Assembly: GCA_045598045.1 (NCBI GenBank)
Contig: JAZLLG010000002.1
Location: 1 to 64,000, forward strand
DNA from: RGIG3528 sp045598045
GTDB taxonomy: Bacteria; Bacillota; Clostridia; Lachnospirales; Lachnospiraceae
Direction: 5' to 3'
Length of the DNA: 64,000 bases
This document shows, in pieces, positions 17,718 through 25,435 of the stretch; position 1 is the stretch's first letter; each line of letters starts with the position of its first letter. Position numbers and translations under genes: made by a program. The notes beneath the pieces were generated by a model. That model was not told the DNA's origin and searched no databases. It saw nothing but the letters and a program-made list of their open reading frames with translations.

Positions 17718-17813
17718 GTTTTGATTACACCTCCGATGTAATGGTTTCGATTTTCGTTCTGCATGAATGTTTAAACGGGGAGGACACGGAGCCCCGAGAA
17801 AACGTACTTAGAC

Positions 17814-17842
17814 ATAATACTCAAAAGTTCAACGCTTGTCAA
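17814..17842 (-). promoter_or_regulatory. rpsT promoter
   Basis: On the minus strand a perfect TTGACA (17837-17842) and TATTAT (17814-17819) have a 17-base spacer, a strong sigma-A promoter as expected for a ribosomal gene. The transcript would have a leader of about 90 bases with a CGGGG/CCCCG hairpin. Confidence 0.85.
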
Positions 17843-17883
17843 CATTTTTTTGCGTTCGTTACGTTATACATGCAATCTTTTTC

Positions 17884-17912
17884 TTGCTTTTAAGCGAAGA
17901 GGCTGATAGTAT
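17884..17912 (+). promoter_or_regulatory. comEA-comEC promoter
   Basis: TTGCTT (17884-17889) and TAGTAT (17907-17912) with a 17-base spacer, about 40 bases ahead of the comEA start region. Confidence 0.5.
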
Positions 17913-17951
17913 ATCTGTGCGAACAAGTGCATCCGTCAAAAGGAGGATGCC

Positions 17952-18614
17952 ATTAAAAAGAAATTTCCAAAAGTTCTGATGATTCTTCTGCTTGTTTTGG
18001 CAGTATTTGCATCAGGCATCTGGTACGTCTTTTTTTCACCGTACTTTGATTTATCGCTTTTTTCTTCTGAGAAGCCGATTCCCACACAGGGGCCAACTGA
18101 AGAAAGTACTTTTTCTGCGACAGCTTATGACAGCGTGCCGTCTGTTTTTGTGCACGTCTGCGGTGAGGTTAATCTTCCGGGGGTATATGAACTTCCTGAA
18201 GGGAGCAGGGTGAATGCGGCTGTGGAAAGTGCGGGAGGATTTACCGATAAGGCAGACAGGGCTTATCTGAATCTGGCAAGAGTCATTGAGGATGGGGAAA
18301 GAATCTATGTCCCTTCAAAAAAAGAAACAGAAAAACTCAGTTACGAGGAAAATATATCGGGGACGGGACTGGAAATGTCAACGGAAGCTGCGGCGGTATC
18401 CGGAGAAAACAAGGGCCTGACGACGATAAACATTAATACCGCAACAATAGATGAGCTGACAGAACTTCCGGGAATAGGAGAATCAAGAGCAAAAGACATC
18501 ATTTCCTACAGAACCAATGTAAGCCGTTTTGAAAAACCCGAGGATATTAAAAATGTCAGCGGAATCGGTGAAAAAATGTACGAACGTATGAAAGATTACA
18601 TTCGTGTGAAATGA
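17952..18614 (+). CDS. comEA: Competence DNA receptor ComEA, probable AUU start
   Basis: A protein of 220 residues if started at ATT 17952, 211 if at ATG 17979. One N-terminal membrane helix, an SLBB/ligand-binding domain (VFVHVCGEVNLPGVYEL) and a C-terminal helix-hairpin-helix DNA-binding pair (ININTATIDELTELPGIGES) define ComEA, the surface receptor that feeds transforming DNA to ComEC. The only SD site, AGGAGG (17941-17946), is 32 bases from the ATG but exactly 5 bases from an in-frame ATT. Starting there adds a basic MKKKFPKVL-like N-terminus, which a membrane signal needs. An alternative is a 10-codon upstream ORF (ATG 17947, stop overlapping the comEA ATG). comEC follows after 7 bases. 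Confidence 0.9.
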   Translation: MKKKFPKVLMILLLVLAVFASGIWYVFFSPYFDLSLFSSEKPIPTQGPTEESTFSATAYDSVPSVFVHVCGEVNLPGVYELPEGSRVNAAVESAGGFTDKADRAYLNLARVIEDGERIYVPSKKETEKLSYEENISGTGLEMSTEAAAVSGENKGLTTININTATIDELTELPGIGESRAKDIISYRTNVSRFEKPEDIKNVSGIGEKMYERMKDYIRVK

Positions 18615-18621
18615 GGGAAAT

Positions 18622-20988
18622 ATGATAAAGAGACCATTAATTGCCTTTTTCTTTTTTACCCTTGCCGGAATATACTTACAAAAGATCGGGATTGGCTTTC
18701 TTACTGCGGCACTTGTCACATATGCAGTCATTACTTTGAGCGTAATAATTTGTTTCCGGAACAAAAGGCTTCGTGCAAAATATATTTCGAAATCCAAAAT
18801 ATACGAGTCGGTCATCCTCCTTATTATCCTTCCGTTTGTTTTGACTGGCGCTTTTTTCAGGTGCTTTTGGCATGAGAAGCGAACTTCACAGGAAAGGAAA
18901 CCGTACAAGATTCTGGTTGAACAGAATACAACTCAGGTAATACTGGAGGGAAAGGTTAAAAGCATTGATCGAAATGAAGATAAACTCATTTTGATATTGA
19001 AGAAATGTAAGGTGAGAGCACCTGAAAACAGTGAATATACGGATGCCGGCAATGTGCGTGTTTATTTGGAACCTGATGCGGAAGAAGAAGTCTGCGTCGG
19101 AAACGAAGTGAGAGTATTCGGAAAAATAAAGCTTTACGAACATGCCACCAATCAAGGACAGTTTGACGCATATGAATATAACTTAAAATCAGGGACATAT
19201 GCGTACATTTCATCGAAGGAAGTCTGGATTACAGACGAAAGATGCGATAAGTACCGGACTTTTGTTTCGGGCCTTCGGGAACGAATGAGAATGACATTTT
19301 CGGCTTTATATTCTGAGGAAAATGCCGGAATAATGACAGCCATGCTTGTCGGAGACAGGGGGCTTATGGACGAAGAAACAGGGCTCCTTTATAAAAATGC
19401 GGGAATAAGCCACATTCTGGCAGTGTCGGGGCTGCACATTTCACTCATATGTATGGGTTTGTATGAATTGCTGGCCCGGTTATTTGTCCCAAAACGTTGC
19501 AGGATTGTGATTGCGGTATTGTTTTTAAGCTTTTTTGTTGTTTATACAGGTATGGGGGTATCTGCATTGAGAGCCGGGATTATGATGTGCGTCCTTCTGC
19601 TTTCAAAGCTTCTGCGCAGGCATTACGACATGCCGTCGTCACTTGCATTTGCGGCAACAATCATTCTTTTTATCAATCCGTATGAAGTAAAGGATGCGTC
19701 TTTCATATTATCCGTGCTGGCAGTTGCGGGAGTATACTTCGGAGGCAGGCTTAAGGCGGGGTATTTTTCGGGAGGAATCATTACTCTTGTATCACTTCCG
19801 GCAGTTCTATGGTTTTTCTTTGAAACTTCGCTTTACGGAACGATAACAAATATTATTGTGCTGCCTCTGTGCTCGGCAATACTTGTCCTCGGACTACTTT
19901 CAGGTGTTTTCGGAATTATCTTTCTACCGCTTGGAGGTATGTTCGCAGGTGCGGTTCATCTTCTTCTTGGTGTTATAAAAACAGCGGGTGAGCTTATTTC
20001 GAGGCTTCCGTATTCATTTGTATGCACGGGAAGGCCCGAAATGTGGAAGATTGTCGTTTTTTATGCCGTGTTTTTGCTCGCAACGGCCTTTTTTGCCAAA
20101 AAGCGGAAGGCGGCAGTTAAAGTTGCGTTAACTATGGCACCGTTTCTGCTCTTGTTGTTTGTGAACGGAAATAAACATTCGTTTTCTTTTCTTGATGTGG
20201 GACAGGGAGATTCTTTTGTTCTTTTCAGCGGTCGGGAATGCGTTGTTGTTGACAATGGGAGCAGCGATAAAGGAAGCGTCGGCAAATATATTTTGACACC
20301 GTATTTAAAGTATAACGGTCGGACATCCGTTGACACCTTTATCGTTACCCATACTGACGATGACCATATAAACGGGCTTACGGAATTACTTGAGGCAATG
20401 GAAGACAGTAAAAACAACGTCGGTAAAAGCGTTCACTACAACGGTAGAATAGAAATACATAACGTAGTGCTTCCGAAAGTTTTGGTAAAAGGAAAAGCGT
20501 ATCTTAATATAGAGAAGCTTGCAGAAGATAAAGGAGTTAATGTTATATATGCGGAGCAGGGACATTGTTTTATGACACAGGACGGGAAGGCGGGATTTGT
20601 ATGTCTTGCACCAAAGGAAGCCGGCAAATCCGAAAACGGTACTTCACTTGTCTACAAGCTTGAAACGGATGATTTTACCGTTTTTCTGATGGGTGACGCA
20701 GACAAAAAAGAAGAAGTCTTTGTTCTTTCGGAACTTAACAAAAACAGATACAAAAGCAGTAAAGAAGTCATTCTCAAAGCAGGCCATCACGGCAGCAGGA
20801 CCGCATCATCGGAGGAACTGCTTGATGGGTTGAAACCGGACTGCATTATTATTTCATGCGGCAGAAAAAACCGATACGGACATCCGCATACGGAGACACT
20901 GGAAATAATAGAGTCGAAGCTTCCGAAAACCGAAGTGATGCGTACCGATGAAAATGGGCAGATAATCTTCAAAAAGCATACAAAATAA
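18622..20988 (+). CDS. comEC: DNA uptake channel ComEC/Rec2
   Basis: A 788-residue membrane protein forming the pore that takes up single-stranded DNA. N-terminal helices flank an OB-fold/DUF4131 region. A competence domain with the signature AVSGLHISLI and many membrane helices follows (residues 235-510), then a C-terminal metallo-beta-lactamase domain starting FLDVGQGDS, with THTDDDHINGL as metal site and GHHGSRTASSEELL later. The metal ligands look intact, consistent with the proposed nuclease role for the strand that is not imported. It is coupled to comEA (GAGGG SD site overlapping the comEA end). No comEB, comFA or comG genes lie in this window. Confidence 0.95.
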   Translation: MIKRPLIAFFFFTLAGIYLQKIGIGFLTAALVTYAVITLSVIICFRNKRLRAKYISKSKIYESVILLIILPFVLTGAFFRCFWHEKRTSQERKPYKILVEQNTTQVILEGKVKSIDRNEDKLILILKKCKVRAPENSEYTDAGNVRVYLEPDAEEEVCVGNEVRVFGKIKLYEHATNQGQFDAYEYNLKSGTYAYISSKEVWITDERCDKYRTFVSGLRERMRMTFSALYSEENAGIMTAMLVGDRGLMDEETGLLYKNAGISHILAVSGLHISLICMGLYELLARLFVPKRCRIVIAVLFLSFFVVYTGMGVSALRAGIMMCVLLLSKLLRRHYDMPSSLAFAATIILFINPYEVKDASFILSVLAVAGVYFGGRLKAGYFSGGIITLVSLPAVLWFFFETSLYGTITNIIVLPLCSAILVLGLLSGVFGIIFLPLGGMFAGAVHLLLGVIKTAGELISRLPYSFVCTGRPEMWKIVVFYAVFLLATAFFAKKRKAAVKVALTMAPFLLLLFVNGNKHSFSFLDVGQGDSFVLFSGRECVVVDNGSSDKGSVGKYILTPYLKYNGRTSVDTFIVTHTDDDHINGLTELLEAMEDSKNNVGKSVHYNGRIEIHNVVLPKVLVKGKAYLNIEKLAEDKGVNVIYAEQGHCFMTQDGKAGFVCLAPKEAGKSENGTSLVYKLETDDFTVFLMGDADKKEEVFVLSELNKNRYKSSKEVILKAGHHGSRTASSEELLDGLKPDCIIISCGRKNRYGHPHTETLEIIESKLPKTEVMRTDENGQIIFKKHTK

Positions 20989-21020
20989 AAGGATAAACAT
21001 GTCATAAAAGAAAGTGATTA

Positions 21021-21049
21021 TTGTCTTTAATTGTTCACATAAGTATGAT
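21021..21049 (+). promoter_or_regulatory. Promoter of the rhamnogalacturonan lyase gene
   Basis: TTGTCT (21021-21026) and TATGAT (21044-21049) with a 17-base spacer, 28 bases ahead of the start codon. Confidence 0.5.
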
Positions 21050-21077
21050 AAACTCATAGAACATTTTGGAGGCACAA

Positions 21078-23054
21078 ATGAAAAAGAGGGTTTATTCAAT
21101 TATTACGCTGTTAGTATTTTTCTCAATGCTTTTTGCTTGTGGGCAGAACAGTAATTCTGCAGTAACGACGCCTGCCGCCGGTACAGAAACGCCTGCTGCA
21201 TCAACGACACCGACACAGGCTCCTTCAGATACGCCGGTACCTTCGGACACACCGATTCCCACCGCAACCCCAACACCGTACAATCCGGTACGTTATACGA
21301 GACAAGCGGAGGATCTCGGCCGCGGTCTTACAGCTGTAGTGGGAGACATTTGCACCGGAACGGTTGTGAGTTGGAGAAGCCTTGGAACAGACAGCGCAGA
21401 TGTGAGCTTTACTCTTTCCAGAAATGGAGAAGTCATTGCGCAGTCCATTAAAAATACTTGCTTTAACGACACCGACGGCAAAGCGGGAGACGTATATACG
21501 CTTGAAGTCTTTTCCGCAGGAACGGTTTCGGCAAAAGCTCAAAACGCAAGCTGCATTGCGGTAAGTGAATACATTAATGTTCCCATACAAGTACCCGGAG
21601 ACGATACGCTCAGAATGGGCGGAACATGCAAGTACTACGCAAATGACGCAAGCGTAGGCGATGTGGACGGAGATGGTGAATACGAAATCATCTTAAAGTG
21701 GGATCCGGACAACGCAAAGGACAACTCACAGAACGGTATTACCGGACGAGTATACATTGATTGCTACAAACTGGACGGCACAATGCTTTGGCGCATCAAT
21801 CTTGGCGAAAACATAAGAGCAGGTGCACATTACACTCAGTTTATGGTTTATGACTTTGATGGCGACGGAAAAGCCGAAATGATCTGCAAGACGGGTGATG
21901 GCTCGATTGATGGCCGTGGAACCGTTATCGGTGATGAAAAAAGTGTTTACCTCAACACTACAATCGGAAAGATTTTAAGAGGCCCCGAGTATCTTACTCT
22001 TTTCGATGGAGAAACGGGAGCTGCCTTGGATACAATTGATTTTGAGCCTGAAAGAGGTAAAATCGATTCCTGGGGAGATTCATCCGGAAACAGGTCTGAG
22101 AGATATCTTGGAGCGGTTGCATATCTTGACGGAAAGACACCTTCATGCATAATGAGTCGCGGCTATTACGCCCGTACGGCTATATGTGCATATAACGTGG
22201 TAGATAAAAAGCTTCAGATGCTTTGGAAATTTGATACCGACAGCAGTGCCGACTTAAAGCAGTACATGGGACAGGGAAATCATAACCTTGCTGTTGCCGA
22301 CGTAGACGGGGATGGTTTTGATGAACTTTGTTTCGGACAGCTCACCATTGATGAAGATGGTACCGCAAAGGCGTGCACAGGACTTGGACATGGCGACGCA
22401 ATGCACGTCGGTGACCTTGTTCTGGACCATCCGGGTGTTGAAGCCTGGAGCTGCCTTGAAGGTGCACACGGAGCAGTGCTATGGAATCCTTGCGATGCGG
22501 ATATCTTACATCGAATCAACGCTTCCGGAGATACGGGAAGAGGCACAACCGGAAACTTTGTTGCCGGAAACAGATGCTATGAGTTTGTTTCTTCGGAAAG
22601 CCGTGATGTTTTCGACAGCGACTTCAACGTAGTAGCGACCTGGCCGGAAAAAGCCAGTGTAAACTATGCGGTCTATTGGGACGGAGACCTTGAACATGAA
22701 GTTGGCGACGGTACGAGAGTATATTCGATTGACGGCGATATTCTTTTAAATGCGGAAGGCTGCGTAAAGATTAACGGTACGAAGTCAAACACATCACTGA
22801 CTGCTGATATTCTTGGCGACTGGAGAGAGGAAATCATTCTGCCGTCTGAGGACAGAACCTCATTACGTATTTATCTTTCACCTTATTCTACCGACGTCAG
22901 CACCTTTACTTTGATGCATGACATTCAGTACAGATGTCAGGTGGCTTCACAGAACGTCGCATATAATCAGGGCGCACTTACGAGCTTCTTCCTCGGTACA
23001 GGCTTTGATCTTCCCGAAAAGCCGGATATTTACACGGTTCCGACTGAAAAATGA
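21078..23054 (+). CDS. Secreted rhamnogalacturonan lyase lipoprotein (PL11-like)
   Basis: A 658-residue lipoprotein: signal peptide with a lipobox ending at Cys near residue 21 (LFACGQ), a 40-residue Thr/Pro/Ser linker, then a PL11-type catalytic region. It opens with the fibronectin-like RQAEDLGRGLTAV and continues with repeated calcium-binding loops typical of the eight-bladed propeller (DVDGDGEYEIILKWDP, DFDGDGKAEMICKTGDG, DVDGDGFDELCFG). The family cleaves the rhamnose-galacturonate backbone of pectin by beta-elimination. The ATG at 21078 follows TTGGAGG. No sugar transporter or other pectinase is adjacent. A similar linker is found in the downstream deacetylase, hinting that both are displayed on the cell surface. 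Confidence 0.88.
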   Translation: MKKRVYSIITLLVFFSMLFACGQNSNSAVTTPAAGTETPAASTTPTQAPSDTPVPSDTPIPTATPTPYNPVRYTRQAEDLGRGLTAVVGDICTGTVVSWRSLGTDSADVSFTLSRNGEVIAQSIKNTCFNDTDGKAGDVYTLEVFSAGTVSAKAQNASCIAVSEYINVPIQVPGDDTLRMGGTCKYYANDASVGDVDGDGEYEIILKWDPDNAKDNSQNGITGRVYIDCYKLDGTMLWRINLGENIRAGAHYTQFMVYDFDGDGKAEMICKTGDGSIDGRGTVIGDEKSVYLNTTIGKILRGPEYLTLFDGETGAALDTIDFEPERGKIDSWGDSSGNRSERYLGAVAYLDGKTPSCIMSRGYYARTAICAYNVVDKKLQMLWKFDTDSSADLKQYMGQGNHNLAVADVDGDGFDELCFGQLTIDEDGTAKACTGLGHGDAMHVGDLVLDHPGVEAWSCLEGAHGAVLWNPCDADILHRINASGDTGRGTTGNFVAGNRCYEFVSSESRDVFDSDFNVVATWPEKASVNYAVYWDGDLEHEVGDGTRVYSIDGDILLNAEGCVKINGTKSNTSLTADILGDWREEIILPSEDRTSLRIYLSPYSTDVSTFTLMHDIQYRCQVASQNVAYNQGALTSFFLGTGFDLPEKPDIYTVPTEK

Positions 23055-23073
23055 TTTTTATCAGAGATGTAAA

Positions 23074-24354
23074 ATGAAAAAGATTCATACAGAGTTTAAT
23101 AACTTTTTTGGGGGCAAAATGCTTGTGCTTTTTGCCCTTACTTTGATGCTGATGTTTTCCGGATGCATTGATGGCGAAAATGTAGTATTGACCCCGGCTC
23201 CGACTTTGTCGGGAACACCTTCTGCAAAGCCCGTTCCGTCCGACATTTCCGTGACCGGCCCTGCAAAGGAAGATGAAAAACAGCCGAGTCCTTCCGAAGA
23301 ACCCGAAGCCACATCAACACCGGTACCTACGGCAACCTCTACGCCTACGGCACCCCCGACCGCAACACCTGTGCCGCATATCCCGGCAGAGGAAATGTTC
23401 AGAGAATCGTATTTTGCCATTATTAAAGAGCGTCTGCAGACTTACACGGATGATGTTGTGAAAGATTCTCTTGTTAATTCCGAGTTTGCAAAGTACAAAA
23501 CTCCTTATAATGCAGCGGACTACAATGATTACGAAATAAAAGACGACAAAGTAATATTCCGGTTTGCGGAAAATGCTCTTACGGGAGCCGAACACCCTGC
23601 CTTTGATGTTTCTTTTGACTTAAATGAAGCACTTGCGTTTATGTATTACAATCCGGACGGCACCGTACGCTACACAAAGGACATACGTGAACTTGATCCT
23701 AACGCCAAAATGATAGCACTTACTTATGATGACGGACCGAGCCCCGAAATCGAAAAGGAGCTTATCGAAATATACAGAAAGCACGGAGAAAGAGCCACTT
23801 TTTTCATGCTGACCGAAAAATGCGGCACCCCCGAAAACGACAAATCAATAACGGACCTTATTGAAGCCGGGCATGAAGTGGAATCTCACGAATACAGTCA
23901 TGTATATTTCAATCAGGATACTCTTGACTATAAGGTTGTATGGACGGAAGTAAACAAGGCTAATCTTATTCTTGCCGACATTATGGGGCATGCACCGGAT
24001 TTTGTCCGTCTTCCCGGCGGCTGCAGCAAAGACTATTTTATAAACTTCCCGCTCCCGAGAGTAGGCTGGGCATGGGGTGCGCTTGATTGGGAAAACCGAA
24101 GCCTTAAGTCCGGGGAGACTAAAGAGGACATGTATAAAAGAAAGGCGCAGGAAACGTTTGATAACGTTACGGGACACGCAAGTGACGGTTTCATAATCCT
24201 TATGCATTCTACATACCCCGAAGCTCCCGAAGCCACCGAAAGAATACTTACCGAGCTCGAGAGCAGAGGCTTTCTGTGCGTAACGCTTAACGAACTCTTT
24301 TACTACAAAGGGATTACTCCGGAAAACGGTGTAAGTTACGGAATAGTCAGATAA
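23074..24354 (+). CDS. Polysaccharide deacetylase (NodB/CE4) lipoprotein
   Basis: A 426-residue lipoprotein (lipobox MFSGC) with a Thr/Pro-rich linker to about residue 105, a DUF3298-like alpha-beta segment (residues 110-210) and a C-terminal NodB domain. CE4 motifs are present: TYDDGPSP (catalytic Asp plus metal Asp), HEVESHEYSHVYF for the metal-binding His pair, RLPGG, a Trp-Asp region and IILMHS. It should remove acetyl groups from peptidoglycan or a surface glycan, as PdaC-type enzymes do. The start at 23074 has only a weak SD site (AGAG). It follows the lyase by 19 bases and shares a transcript ended by the hairpin at 24371-24388. Confidence 0.88.
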   Translation: MKKIHTEFNNFFGGKMLVLFALTLMLMFSGCIDGENVVLTPAPTLSGTPSAKPVPSDISVTGPAKEDEKQPSPSEEPEATSTPVPTATSTPTAPPTATPVPHIPAEEMFRESYFAIIKERLQTYTDDVVKDSLVNSEFAKYKTPYNAADYNDYEIKDDKVIFRFAENALTGAEHPAFDVSFDLNEALAFMYYNPDGTVRYTKDIRELDPNAKMIALTYDDGPSPEIEKELIEIYRKHGERATFFMLTEKCGTPENDKSITDLIEAGHEVESHEYSHVYFNQDTLDYKVVWTEVNKANLILADIMGHAPDFVRLPGGCSKDYFINFPLPRVGWAWGALDWENRSLKSGETKEDMYKRKAQETFDNVTGHASDGFIILMHSTYPEAPEATERILTELESRGFLCVTLNELFYYKGITPENGVSYGIVR

Positions 24355-24370
24355 ATATGTCATTGTTGGG

Positions 24371-24388
24371 GGGGTCCGGTCGGACCCC
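24371..24388 (+). terminator. Terminator after the deacetylase gene
   Basis: GGGGTCC (24371-24377) pairs with GGACCCC (24382-24388) across GGTC, followed by TTTACTTTCTTTT. The T-rich tract also carries the -35 box of the next promoter. Confidence 0.85.
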
Positions 24389-24417
24389 TTTACTTTCTTT
24401 TAAACCTGATGTATAAT
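24389..24417 (+). promoter_or_regulatory. Promoter of the Mrp-type ATPase gene
   Basis: TTTACT (24389-24394) and a perfect TATAAT (24412-24417) with a 17-base spacer. The same two hexamers recur with the same spacing ahead of the gene at 25436. Confidence 0.65.
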
Positions 24418-24460
24418 TTCAGCCGTTTGAGACTAAATCTAAATCAGGAGGAATATCGTA

Positions 24461-25327
24461 ATGGCTGATGAAGAAATAAAGAATGAAGAACAGTCTTCTT
24501 GCTCCGGCAACTGTTCATCCTGCAGCTCCAATTGCTCACAGAAACCTGAAGACCTGCATGAACCTTGCAACCAGTATTCAAGTGTCAAAAGAGTTATCGC
24601 TGTAGTTTCCGGAAAGGGCGGAGTAGGTAAGTCGCTTATTACAAGTAATCTTGCCGTATGTATGAATCGCAAAGGCTATAAGACGGCGGTTCTTGATGCC
24701 GATATTACAGGCCCTTCAATTCCGAAGAGTTTTGGAATTAAGGAAAGAGCAAACGGAAACGATCAGGGAATTTTCCCTGCAGTAACACAAAACGGTATTG
24801 AAGTTATGAGCCTTAATCTTCTCCTTGATGACGAGGAAATGCCCGTTATCTGGAGAGGCCCCGTTATTGCCGGAACCGTTAAGCAGTTCTGGACGGAGGT
24901 CATCTGGGGAGAAGTAGACTATATGTTTGTGGATATGCCGCCCGGAACAGGTGACGTTCCGCTTACGGTTTTCCAGAGCCTTCCCGTTGACGGAATAATC
25001 ATCGTTACAAGCCCTCAGGAGCTTGTTTCCATGATTGTCGGCAAAGCTGTTAACATGGCAAAGGCAATGAACATTCCCATTCTTGGCATTATAGAAAACT
25101 ACAGCTATGTCGAATGCCCGGATTGCGGCAAGCAGATTCCTGTATTCGGCAAGAGTCATGCACAGGAAGTAGCAGACAAGTATCAGGTTAAGCTTCTCGG
25201 AAAGCTTCCTTTGGACTATAAGGTTGCGGAAGCAGTTGATGAAGGCCTTGTTGAAAGTGTAAAGCTTCAGGGTGTTGATGCTGCGGCTGACTTCATTGAA
25301 AAAGTGTTTCCTGCCGACAACAAATAA
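24461..25327 (+). CDS. mrp: Mrp/NBP35-type P-loop iron-sulfur carrier ATPase
   Basis: A 288-residue ATPase of the Mrp/ApbC/NBP35 group, which binds a transient Fe-S cluster and delivers it to target enzymes. The deviant Walker A is SGKGGVGKSLITSN, VDMPPGTGDVPLT is the switch region and the CxxC pair is in VECPDCGKQ. An N-terminal Cys cluster with spacing C-x3-C-x2-C-x3-C (CSGNCSSCSSNC) is an extra possible cluster site, reminiscent of NBP35 but with different spacing. AGGAGG precedes the ATG. Monocistronic, ended by the hairpin at 25337-25354. Confidence 0.92.
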   Translation: MADEEIKNEEQSSCSGNCSSCSSNCSQKPEDLHEPCNQYSSVKRVIAVVSGKGGVGKSLITSNLAVCMNRKGYKTAVLDADITGPSIPKSFGIKERANGNDQGIFPAVTQNGIEVMSLNLLLDDEEMPVIWRGPVIAGTVKQFWTEVIWGEVDYMFVDMPPGTGDVPLTVFQSLPVDGIIIVTSPQELVSMIVGKAVNMAKAMNIPILGIIENYSYVECPDCGKQIPVFGKSHAQEVADKYQVKLLGKLPLDYKVAEAVDEGLVESVKLQGVDAAADFIEKVFPADNK

Positions 25328-25336
25328 TTAAAAAAT

Positions 25337-25354
25337 AACCTGCTTCGGCAGGTT
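25337..25354 (+). terminator. Terminator after the Mrp gene
   Basis: A seven-pair stem AACCTGC/GCAGGTT closed by a stable TTCG tetraloop, then a run of T: a canonical intrinsic terminator. Confidence 0.95.
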
Positions 25355-25373
25355 TTTTTGTGGCGTCAAATCC

Positions 25374-25402
25374 TTTACTTTTTGTACATTGACAGCTATA
25401 AT
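25374..25402 (+). promoter_or_regulatory. Promoter of the glycerophosphotransferase cluster
   Basis: TTTACT (25374-25379) and TATAAT (25397-25402) with a 17-base spacer, 34 bases ahead of the first gene of the cluster. Confidence 0.6.
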
Positions 25403-25435
25403 TTCATATGGGAAAAAAGGGTTTATGGAGCAGAA

